A stretch of 5,840 nt of DNA, taken from an archaeon. GTDB lineage: Archaea > Nanobdellota > Nanobdellia > Woesearchaeales > GW2011-AR9. The stretch is from positions 1 to 5,840 of the forward strand of contig JAHFRS010000075.1 in the NCBI GenBank assembly GCA_023266155.1, in the 5' to 3' direction. Positions 1 through 4,653 of this stretch are shown here, one piece after another. The notes under the pieces were generated by a model that worked only from the letters and a program-made list of their open reading frames with translations, did no database searches and had not been told where the DNA came from. The stretch's first letter is position 1, and every line of letters begins with the position of its first letter. The position numbers and the translations under genes were made by a program.

Positions 1-37
1 TCAGCCAGATTGAAAGCTTGCCGGTGTTTAAGAGCCC

Positions 38-44
38 TTTATAT
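38..44 (+). promoter_or_regulatory. Possible archaeal TATA box before the 437-residue gene
   Basis: TTTATAT lies about 30 bases upstream of the ATG at 71. In archaea a TATA box centred about 26 bases before the transcription start would put the start near 67, giving an almost leaderless message. That conflicts with the good ribosome binding site at 58-63, which would then not be transcribed. Either the box is fortuitous in this A+T-rich DNA or the gene is transcribed from further upstream, outside the window. Confidence 0.3.
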
Positions 45-57
45 CACTCCTATTTTA

Positions 58-63
58 GAGGTG
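58..63 (+). promoter_or_regulatory. Shine-Dalgarno site of the 437-residue gene
   Basis: GAGGTG ends 7 bases before the ATG at 71 and matches the usual 3' end of archaeal 16S rRNA (anti-SD CACCTC). It supports the chosen start codon and suggests that the message has a leader of at least about 15 bases. Confidence 0.65.
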
Positions 64-70
64 TATAAAC

Positions 71-1384
71 ATGGATAGATATTCCTCTATTATTAAAGCT
101 ATTAAAATTGGTTCTGGAGAGAATAGATTAGAAAGATTGCTCATTCAAGCATTGCGTTGCGTAACAGTCAGAGAAGAGAAAGATCCAGTTATACATTGTG
201 CTCAGAATTCTCTTCAAGAGCTTAAACGAGCACTCGAAAATAAAGTAGTTACTGATTCTCTACTGGAAACAGGCTTGCAATTACTTGAGGATCATTTTTA
301 TCTTGAAATACATGAAGAAGGGCCTTCTGTTATTGCTTTCAGGCGATTTATTCAGCCACTTCGAGAATATCTTCAGAGAGAATTTACTACGAAATTAGCA
401 GAATGTTCTCCGCAAGATTATGTGGACATATCTGATTTTGATCATTCTATATATGTGGGGGAATTGCTAGAAAAGAGATATTCGCCTCGGGAGTTTCCTG
501 CTTTTGCTGCATTAGATCAGAAAGTTAATCGTCAAAAGAGAGAATGGTCTCTAAAAACAAAACAAGGGAATTTAATTGTCCGACCGGTGAGTACTATCAT
601 AGAATTAGGCTCTTTTATTCAATGCGACTCTTCTTTTTGTTTTTATAGGCCCACCATGAATCTTGCTCAACTCTACCTCTACGCTGCACATAAATTTGTC
701 CGCCTTCTGGGTGTTTGGTCAAGATCAGAATCGAAAGAATCCTCCTCAGATATTCCTTTAGGCGTAGTACCTTTTCTTCTTTTTAGAAATAACAAAAATG
801 AAAACATTGTTGAGCAAAATAAAGTACCCTGGCTCTACATGGAAGCACCTTTATTGGAAGAGAAGATTATTTCTTCACCCATTTTAGGAAGAGAAAAAGA
901 GACCTTTGCTAAAGCATTGCTTGATATCACTGCCACCTATGCTGGTCTTCAAGCATGGAATCTCTTTCCGGTGATCGGTTCAACTAGGAAGGATAAGGGG
1001 AGTTACAGCAGCTCACTCGCTCATTTTTTAGAAATTTCTGCTGAGCAATTCAGCTCTGAAAAATCAGCCAATAGGAAAGATAAAGTAATTTTATCAACAG
1101 TACAGAAAGGGCCACGTGACTTTATGAAAATAGTATATGATGGAAAAGCAAGTTTAGAACTTCCCGAAGATTATAAACTTCTGGGATTTCTTCAAAGCTG
1201 TGGATATCGATTCCCTGAGATACTGATGAACTCGCAAGCATTTTCTACTGACAAAAAAAGAGGGCAAGAAATTCTCTTTGGGGATTGGGGACCAATGCAT
1301 GGAACAACGGAATTTGTCCCCCTCTTAAATTATTATCCAGTACTTGAAGAGAAGATAAAACAGGGAGAGCTTCATAAAATATGA
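71..1384 (+). CDS. Hypothetical protein, 437 residues, first gene of a two-gene unit
   Basis: I do not recognise this family. The product looks soluble and cytoplasmic: no signal peptide and no convincing membrane segment. The first ~110 residues read as mainly helical and charged. A Ser/Glu/Lys-rich low-complexity stretch (about 217-227, RSESKESSSD) sits between two more ordered parts. The middle part (about 165-300) mixes beta-like and helical segments with aromatic patches, for example FCFYRP (189-194) and PWLYMEAP (253-260). Cysteines are scattered (30, 43, 112, 185, 190, 377) without a metal-site spacing. The start is supported by GAGGTG 7 bases upstream. The stop codon overlaps the ATG of the next gene in an ATGA junction, so the two are very probably co-transcribed and translationally coupled. 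Base use is A+T-rich (many AGA, ATA and TTA codons) compared with the NurA and PLD genes. Function unknown. Confidence 0.8.
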   Translation: MDRYSSIIKAIKIGSGENRLERLLIQALRCVTVREEKDPVIHCAQNSLQELKRALENKVVTDSLLETGLQLLEDHFYLEIHEEGPSVIAFRRFIQPLREYLQREFTTKLAECSPQDYVDISDFDHSIYVGELLEKRYSPREFPAFAALDQKVNRQKREWSLKTKQGNLIVRPVSTIIELGSFIQCDSSFCFYRPTMNLAQLYLYAAHKFVRLLGVWSRSESKESSSDIPLGVVPFLLFRNNKNENIVEQNKVPWLYMEAPLLEEKIISSPILGREKETFAKALLDITATYAGLQAWNLFPVIGSTRKDKGSYSSSLAHFLEISAEQFSSEKSANRKDKVILSTVQKGPRDFMKIVYDGKASLELPEDYKLLGFLQSCGYRFPEILMNSQAFSTDKKRGQEILFGDWGPMHGTTEFVPLLNYYPVLEEKIKQGELHKI

Positions 1385-2118
1385 GAGAATATACTAAAAG
1401 TAGTATTTATCAAAGAATAATAAGCGGACTTCTAGCAGCAGCTATAGGGACTAGTTCATGCACAAGCTCAGATAAAAAAGAGAATCATACTCTATCTCAA
1501 GAAGTTGTAGGTGGCGCTGTTGGTAGTTATGTGGTTATTACCGGGGGTTTAGAACGTAACGCACGTATTCTAGCAGAGCATCAAGAACAACTAACTGCTT
1601 TAGAAGCTGAAAGATTTGAAGCATATCCTTCTTCCATGAGACTTTTTCTTAAAACATATAATCCGGCACGCAGCCTCGAAAGTTACAATATGGCATTTGA
1701 AGGGACCAGTAGGGCTATTATTAACGATAGAAAAATCTTTCCAGAGTTGGAATTGCTAGTTAAAGTATGGGAAGGGCGTTCTAAAGCTTTAGCAGCGATT
1801 GCTGTAGTAGGTGGTAGCTTATTATTTCTAAAATATTTAAAAGATCAAAAAGATGACCCTGAACTGGCTCCAATTAAACCTCTATTTGGATATAATCTCC
1901 CGATGTTAGGCTTTAATATGTGCGAGGATGGTAGGATGAGAGATGATCCTTGGGTCGGACATCTTTGCACTCCAGAGAATAAACTGTCACGACCACATTC
2001 TCCCACCACTTGTGCAGAAATAGTTGGAAATGATATTTTGACCGGGAAGGTGCTTCACCTTACACCAGTTAGCTGTAAAATTCTCAATCAGGGCCAAGTC
2101 ATAATCAAATATCAATGA
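1381..2118 (+). CDS. Hypothetical membrane-associated protein, 245 residues
   Basis: No family recognised. A basic N-terminus is followed by a short hydrophobic run (about 13-23, IISGLLAAAIG) and then T-S-S-C at 24-27. This resembles a lipoprotein signal, but the lipobox is weak because residue -3 is Thr rather than Leu. A second Gly/Val-rich stretch lies at about 42-56, and a clearer membrane helix at about 136-150 (ALAAIAVVGGSLLFL), followed by KYLKDQK. Between them (58-130) is a charged, probably helical region. The C-terminal third has four cysteines (181, 196, 211, 232) that could form disulfides if it lies outside the membrane. The ATG overlaps the stop of the preceding gene (ATGA). A GGGAG at 1363-1367 is 13 bases away, so translation probably depends on coupling. 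The pairing of a soluble protein with a membrane protein suggests a joint role, but the sequence does not say which. Confidence 0.78.
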   Translation: MREYTKSSIYQRIISGLLAAAIGTSSCTSSDKKENHTLSQEVVGGAVGSYVVITGGLERNARILAEHQEQLTALEAERFEAYPSSMRLFLKTYNPARSLESYNMAFEGTSRAIINDRKIFPELELLVKVWEGRSKALAAIAVVGGSLLFLKYLKDQKDDPELAPIKPLFGYNLPMLGFNMCEDGRMRDDPWVGHLCTPENKLSRPHSPTTCAEIVGNDILTGKVLHLTPVSCKILNQGQVIIKYQ

Positions 2119-2120
2119 CT

Positions 2121-2168
2121 GCCCAATTTTATGATAGTGGGCTAAAGAATAACAATAAAAGATGGGCT
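2121..2168 (+). repeat. Small hairpin and TGGGCT direct repeat after the two-gene unit
   Basis: GCCCA (2121-2125) is complementary to TGGGC at 2138-2142 and again at 2164-adjacent 2163-2167. The two TGGGCT copies are 25 bases apart, each followed by a purine-rich RAAG. The first arm could therefore pair with either copy. It lies 3 bases after the stop codon at 2118, so it may mark the 3' end of the message. The stem is only 5 bp and no T-run follows, so a terminator role is weakly supported. Confidence 0.3.
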
Positions 2169-2193
2169 GAAGGAAAAATAAAAAAGCGGGATA

Positions 2194-2201
2194 TTTTAAA
2201 A
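2194..2201 (+). promoter_or_regulatory. Possible TATA-like element upstream of the PLD gene
   Basis: TTTTAAAA, within a longer A+T stretch and preceded by a purine-rich GCGGGA, lies 57 bases before the ATG at 2255. It would place transcription start near 2224 and give a leader of about 30 bases. No Shine-Dalgarno sequence is visible in that leader. Confidence 0.28.
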
Positions 2202-2254
2202 TAATAGCAAGAAAAGACCATAAAGCTTTTGTACTCTTTGTTTTTTATCTGTTT

Positions 2255-3301
2255 ATGCGAAAATCGATGATTATTTTGTTATTGTTCCCTTTTATAACGG
2301 GATGCCTATTGAGTCCCACCAGCGCCGTCGTCCACTCCTCCCTTCAGGATCAGGGCGAGATTAACGTCTATTTCTGCCCGCGGGAAGATTGTGAGATGGC
2401 TCTGACAGATTTTCTTCGTTCGGCACAAACATCGATTCATTGTGCCCTTTATGATGTTGGCCTGAAATCCGTACAGGAAATTCTTCTCAAGAAAGCCGCC
2501 CAGATGGAAGTCGAGGTCGTTACGGATGATGATTACCTTAAAAAATTCAATTATCCTTTTGTCAAAGCCGATAAATACGGCTTGATGCACAACAAATTCT
2601 GTATCATCGACGGGAAAAAAATTTCCGGCGGCTCGATGAATCCCACCGATAATGATGCCCATAAAAATAACAATAATCTGCTGCTGATTTCTTCTAAAAT
2701 TCTGGCCGCAAATTATGAAGCGGAATTTCAAGAGCTGTGGAACGGCCAGTTCAAGAAAGGCAATCTGGTGCCAAACCCACAAATTCGCATTGGGAATATT
2801 GAAGTGGAAAATTATTTTTGTCCGGAAGACCATTGCGCTGAACACGTCAAAGAAGAATTAGCAAAAGCACAACAATCCATTGATTTCATGACCTTCGCCT
2901 TCACGCACGATGGCATTGCTCATGTTATTTTACTGAAACATCTGGATAAAATCCCCATTCGTGGCATCATGGAAACTAAACAGATCAGCCCGTATTCTGC
3001 CTACGAAGTGCTGGCCCATACTCTTGGGACGGTGGTTAAAGATAGCAACCCTCATAATATGCATCATAAAGTCTTCATTATCGATGGTGAAACGGTGGTT
3101 ACTGGCTCATTTAATCCTACACAAGGCGGCGATGAAAAGAACGATGAGAATATTTTGATTATTCATGATGCCGGAATTGCCGGAAAATTTACGGACGAAT
3201 TTAATGCCCTTTATCCGGGGCCCAGCACTTCCCTTCTTGACCAGCGTACTTCTTTGTCAGAGCAGAATACAGTTGATTCAGAGCAAGGCCTTTCTTCTTG
3301 A
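2255..3301 (+). CDS. PLD-like (HKD) surface lipoprotein with duplicated domain
   Basis: A member of the phospholipase D/nuclease superfamily, whose enzymes cleave or transfer phosphodiester bonds in nucleic acids or phospholipids. It has two complete HKD motifs: H112-x-K114-x4-D119 followed by GGSMNPT, and H270-x-K272-x4-D277 followed by TGSFNPT. The protein is an internal duplication: each half begins with a YFCPxxxC box (C41/C46 and C189/C194) and ends with an NNNN or NDEN segment. The two active-site motifs would form one catalytic centre. The N-terminus is a short hydrophobic signal with lipobox I-T-G-C at C17, so the enzyme is probably exported and lipid-anchored outside. A Ser/Gln-rich tail (about 323-348) contains three degenerate 7-residue repeats. 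The start is the first ATG in an open frame that begins at 2171. ATG 2267 (residue 5) is an alternative, and neither has a Shine-Dalgarno site. Similar duplicated CPxxxC PLD proteins are, from memory, common in DPANN archaea. The substrate cannot be read from sequence. Confidence 0.9.
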   Translation: MRKSMIILLLFPFITGCLLSPTSAVVHSSLQDQGEINVYFCPREDCEMALTDFLRSAQTSIHCALYDVGLKSVQEILLKKAAQMEVEVVTDDDYLKKFNYPFVKADKYGLMHNKFCIIDGKKISGGSMNPTDNDAHKNNNNLLLISSKILAANYEAEFQELWNGQFKKGNLVPNPQIRIGNIEVENYFCPEDHCAEHVKEELAKAQQSIDFMTFAFTHDGIAHVILLKHLDKIPIRGIMETKQISPYSAYEVLAHTLGTVVKDSNPHNMHHKVFIIDGETVVTGSFNPTQGGDEKNDENILIIHDAGIAGKFTDEFNALYPGPSTSLLDQRTSLSEQNTVDSEQGLSS

Positions 3302-3314
3302 GAGTAGGTTACTC
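3302..3314. terminator. Tiny hairpin between convergent stops
   Basis: GAGTA (3302-3306) and TACTC (3310-3314) form a perfect 5-bp inverted repeat with a 3-base loop. It sits exactly on the 7-base gap between the PLD stop and the stop of the opposing gene. No T-run follows on either strand, so a bidirectional terminator role is only a possibility. Confidence 0.22.
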
Positions 3315-3596
3315 GTCCTGTTCCAGAATAATGTCAGCTAATGATTGAGGGCTGGTAGGTTGTTCCCGATGGTAAAATCTTTCTGCCAGTCCTATTGCAG
3401 TATGATAATTTCTCTGACGTACTGCTTCCCGGATAGATTCTAATTCAGGATTGATTCCATCTTCTAACGCGTTTTCATAACGGTGGGCGAGATATGTTAT
3501 CATGCCTTTGACAACGTTGTGGGCTCTTTCAACTCTCCTTATTTCTGAAGGTGATACTTTCTGCAGCAGTTGTTCCCAAAGGTTAGGATGAATCAT
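3309..3596 (-). CDS. Small helical hypothetical protein, 95 residues
   Basis: Not recognised. The product is charged and predicted mostly helical, with no signal peptide or membrane segment. It opens MIHPNLWEQLLQKV and continues with amphipathic stretches such as SEIRRVERAHNVVKG and REAVRQRNYHTAIGLAERF, ending in an acidic DIILEQDE. The open frame extends to a TTG at 3650 (113 residues), but there is no ATG upstream of 3596 and no Shine-Dalgarno site at either start. I chose the ATG at 3596 because a TATA-like box at 3618-3626 is centred 26 bases before it, the spacing expected for a leaderless archaeal gene. The gene converges on the PLD gene with 7 bases between stops. Its upstream side is the inverted-repeat region, so those elements may control it. 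A regulatory or DNA-binding role would fit the size and context, but no known motif is seen. Confidence 0.62.
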   Translation of the reverse strand: MIHPNLWEQLLQKVSPSEIRRVERAHNVVKGMITYLAHRYENALEDGINPELESIREAVRQRNYHTAIGLAERFYHREQPTSPQSLADIILEQDE

Positions 3597-3617
3597 ATCA
3601 TTGCCGGATGAAGCCGG

Positions 3618-3626
3618 TTTTAAAAA
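3618..3626 (-). promoter_or_regulatory. TATA-like box for the 95-residue gene
   Basis: On the minus strand this reads TTTTTAAAA, centred at 3622, exactly 26 bases before the A of the ATG at 3596. This is the canonical archaeal distance from TATA centre to transcription start and implies a leaderless message. It argues against the upstream TTG start at 3650. Confidence 0.4.
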
Positions 3627-3671
3627 GTTATCGGGTGAGCTGGTCACCAAAGAAGACGATGAGTGTTATCA

Positions 3672-3710
3672 GCCCCAATAACCTATCCAAAGAATCACTA
3701 GGCCCCAATA
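3672..3710. repeat. GCCCCAATA direct repeat with 30-base period
   Basis: Two perfect 9-base copies, at 3672-3680 and 3702-3710, start exactly 30 bases apart, about three helical turns. On the minus strand the distal copy runs into TATAATATTGGGGC, so it overlaps a second TATA-like sequence (about 3707-3715). Same-face repeats beside a possible promoter resemble operator half-sites for the downstream minus-strand gene. Whether that promoter is real is uncertain. Confidence 0.4.
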
Positions 3711-3716
3711 TTATAG

Positions 3717-3756
3717 TAAAGGACACAAATAAATGATCAAATTGTTGTGTCCTTTA
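3717..3756. repeat. Perfect 12-bp inverted repeat
   Basis: TAAAGGACACAA (3717-3728) and TTGTGTCCTTTA (3745-3756) are exact reverse complements separated by 16 bases that include the palindrome TGATCA (3734-3739). Pairing stops sharply at both ends. Its strand-symmetric form fits a dimer binding site, a transcript hairpin on either strand, or a recombination or insertion scar. No flanking target duplication was seen. Confidence 0.75.
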
Positions 3757-3758
3757 GA

Positions 3759-3822
3759 TACAAGAAATAAAGAGAATACTTTATTTCTGTACAGAAATGT
3801 GATAGTTTTCACATTTCTTGTA
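3759..3822. repeat. Two tandem 31-base hairpins sharing a 16-base central palindrome
   Basis: Unit 1 (3760-3790) and unit 2 (3791-3821) each fold into a 12-bp stem with one bulge and a 6-base loop. The outer arms are shared (AGAAAT/ATTTCT in both). The inner stems differ but each is self-complementary: AAAG/CTTT in unit 1 and GTGA/TCAC in unit 2. The junction is a perfect palindrome, ATTTCTGTACAGAAAT (3783-3798). The outermost arms ATACAAGAAAT (3758-3768) and ATTTCTTGTAT (3813-3823) are also perfect complements, so a two-hairpin form and a single long-stem form are mutually exclusive. This could be a structured RNA, a cruciform or a protein-binding array. No coding potential is seen in it. 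Confidence 0.8.
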
Positions 3823-3868
3823 TAGTAGCGGCTATCTATTGTTCAATTATTAATGTCCGCCACTATAC
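3820..3868. repeat. 12-bp imperfect inverted repeat at the end of the 24-codon ORF
   Basis: GTATAGTAGCGG (3820-3831) pairs with CCGCCACTATAC (3857-3868) with one mismatch (A3827 against C3861), enclosing 25 A+T-rich bases. The right arm contains the stop codon of the minus-strand 24-codon ORF (3863-3865). The left arm shares GTAT (3820-3823) with the neighbouring tandem hairpin, so the two structures would compete. A 3'-end processing or stability hairpin for the micro-ORF message is a reasonable reading. Confidence 0.65.
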
Positions 3869-3937
3869 TTTAATGGAAGTGAGGAGGATAAGAGTTGCTG
3901 TTGCCACAAGGATAAATTTTTGAATTAGTTTTTTCAT
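3863..3937 (-). CDS. Micro-ORF, 24-residue hydrophobic peptide
   Basis: Begins MKKLIQKFILVATATLILL and ends with a short TSIKV tail at a TAG. It has a basic N-terminus followed by one hydrophobic run of about 14 residues, enough for a marginal membrane helix or a bare signal peptide. The ATG lies 3 bases after the stop of the 37-codon ORF, with no Shine-Dalgarno site of its own, so translational coupling is the likely mode. The 3' end lies inside an inverted repeat (3820-3868). It may be a real membrane micropeptide, a toxin-like peptide, or the decayed remnant of an exported protein's signal sequence. Its size makes coding status uncertain. Confidence 0.4.
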   Translation of the reverse strand: MKKLIQKFILVATATLILLTSIKV

Positions 3938-3940
3938 TGT

Positions 3941-4054
3941 TTAGTAAATGAAAGAAAGAATACCGATTATTACCCCAACGATACCCACAATTGCTACAAG
4001 TATCTGAAGAATGTCTCTCAATTTCTGGTCTTTGATAAAGTGAAATTCCGCCAT
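3941..4054 (-). CDS. Small ORF, 37-residue single-pass membrane protein
   Basis: Begins MAEFHFIKDQKLRDILQ, a polar and charged head, then a continuous hydrophobic segment of about 20 residues (about 18-37; core LVAIVGIVGVIIGILSFIY) that runs to the C-terminus with no tail. The G-I-V-G-V-I-I-G spacing would suit helix packing or oligomerisation. Clean amphipathic-head-plus-helix design, lack of in-frame interruptions and nearby initiation signals argue for real coding. A TATA-like box (4077-4084) is centred 26 bases before the ATG, so a leaderless message is possible. A strong GGAGG (4068-4072) is 13 bases away. It follows the GNAT gene by 47 bases and precedes the 24-codon ORF by 3. Holin-like, toxin-like or membrane-regulator roles are all conceivable; none is demonstrated. 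Confidence 0.55.
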   Translation of the reverse strand: MAEFHFIKDQKLRDILQILVAIVGIVGVIIGILSFIY

Positions 4055-4057
4055 AGG

Positions 4058-4072
4058 TTACATCTGGCCTCC
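4058..4072 (-). promoter_or_regulatory. GGAGG site followed by an ATG-TAA start-stop unit
   Basis: GGAGG (4068-4072, minus strand) is 4 bases before an ATG (4061-4063) that is followed at once by TAA (4058-4060). The ATG of the 37-residue ORF comes one codon later in the same frame. The best-placed ribosome site therefore leads to an empty ORF, with possible re-initiation at 4054. Confidence 0.5.
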
Positions 4073-4076
4073 TGTT

Positions 4077-4084
4077 TTTATAAA
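4077..4084 (-). promoter_or_regulatory. TATA box before the 37-residue ORF
   Basis: On the minus strand TTTATAAA is preceded by a purine-rich stretch of eight A residues and G, as in an archaeal BRE plus TATA pair. Its centre is 26 bases before the A of the ATG at 4054, consistent with a leaderless start. If it is active, the GGAGG at 4068-4072 is not in the message. Confidence 0.45.
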
Positions 4085-4101
4085 CTTTTTTTTCTCAAAA
4101 T

Positions 4102-4527
4102 TCAATTCGCCCGTAACTTCTTATACAGCACCGCATACTTCCCTTCCGTTTTAAAGCCAAAATGGCGATAGAATCCCAATGCCGTATTCTTGGCATTTAA
4201 ATCGATGTAACGTACACCTTTCTTCTTACAGGTCATGAGAAAGGTCTTCATCAAGTTCGTGCCCAGCCCTTTGCCTCGATATTTCCGATGAATAAAGACA
4301 TAATTGACGTGGGCGCCAACTTTACTGTTGCGTTCCGCTAACAGAAAACCGACAGGGCGCTTCTTGTTCTCAGCGACATAGGCAAACCCTTCCCGGACAA
4401 TCCAACGAAGATATTCCCGATGGGTACAGTTGCCAATAGTTTTGGCTTTAGCAATGGTATTGATAAAACGAGGAACATCACTATGTTTCGCTTCCCGAAT
4501 CAACACTTGATTTTCTTGTTTTTCCAT
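4102..4527 (-). CDS. GNAT family N-acetyltransferase (RimI-like fold)
   Basis: Transfers an acetyl group from acetyl-CoA to an amine; the substrate is unknown. Numbering from the outermost ATG (4533), the core is VNYVFIHRKYRGKGLG with the pyrophosphate-binding R86-x-x-G89-x-G91 signature of motif A. It is followed by a helix (TNLMKTFLMTCKKKG), a beta strand (VRYIDLNA) and motif B, N116-x-x-A118-x-x-F121-Y122-x-x-F125-G126-F127. About 140 residues is the usual single-domain length. Three ATG codons stand in a row (4533, 4530, 4527). AGGGGG at 4535-4540 is 1, 4 and 7 bases from them, so I chose the third; the second is also possible. The protein lacks export signals and should be cytoplasmic. 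It lies 273 bases downstream of NurA with its own probable promoter. Protein or small-molecule acetylation cannot be distinguished. Confidence 0.9.
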   Translation of the reverse strand: MEKQENQVLIREAKHSDVPRFINTIAKAKTIGNCTHREYLRWIVREGFAYVAENKKRPVGFLLAERNSKVGAHVNYVFIHRKYRGKGLGTNLMKTFLMTCKKKGVRYIDLNAKNTALGFYRHFGFKTEGKYAVLYKKLRAN

Positions 4528-4534
4528 CATCATG

Positions 4535-4540
4535 CCCCCT
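4535..4540 (-). promoter_or_regulatory. Shine-Dalgarno-like AGGGGG deciding the GNAT start
   Basis: AGGGGG is followed by one C and then ATGATGATG. The first ATG is too close (1 base) for normal initiation. The third has a 7-base gap and the second 4. It favours initiation at 4527 or 4530 over 4533. Confidence 0.5.
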
Positions 4541-4653
4541 GTTTCAAGAAGAGCTAAGCTCCTTTAAGAAGGTTGCGAAATTAAAGCAGGAAACTGCCCA
4601 TAGACGATAAAATAGTGGTTCTAGGGGTTATTCTCCACCGGAAAGAGAGGGGG

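Noticed and set aside
2306..2845. 179-codon open frame on the minus strand inside the PLD gene
   Set aside because: It is antisense to a well-supported enzyme with intact motifs, and its translation has no recognisable domain.
3597..3650. N-terminal extension of the small helical protein to a TTG at 3650
   Set aside because: No Shine-Dalgarno site or well-spaced TATA box supports the TTG, the added residues (VTSSPDNFLKPASSGND) look like leader sequence, and the ATG at 3596 has a TATA box at the expected distance. Not excluded.
3651..3862. CRISPR array, integron attC site or transposon ends in the inverted-repeat region
   Set aside because: There are only two units with no unique spacers, no attC core sites, and no transposase or target-site duplication near the repeats.
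3873..3923. Plus-strand 16-codon ORF after GAGGAGG-like sequence
   Set aside because: The purine run is the complement of leucine codons in the minus-strand micro-ORF, and no start codon is properly spaced after it.
4581..4601. Six-codon ORF in the GNAT leader (minus strand, MGSFLL)
   Set aside because: Too short, with no ribosome site and no link to a hairpin; probably chance.
4600..4645. tRNA-like stretch (GTGG...CCAC with GGTTCTA)
   Set aside because: Only a 4-bp stem and a loose resemblance to a T arm; no acceptor, D or anticodon arms can be built around it.
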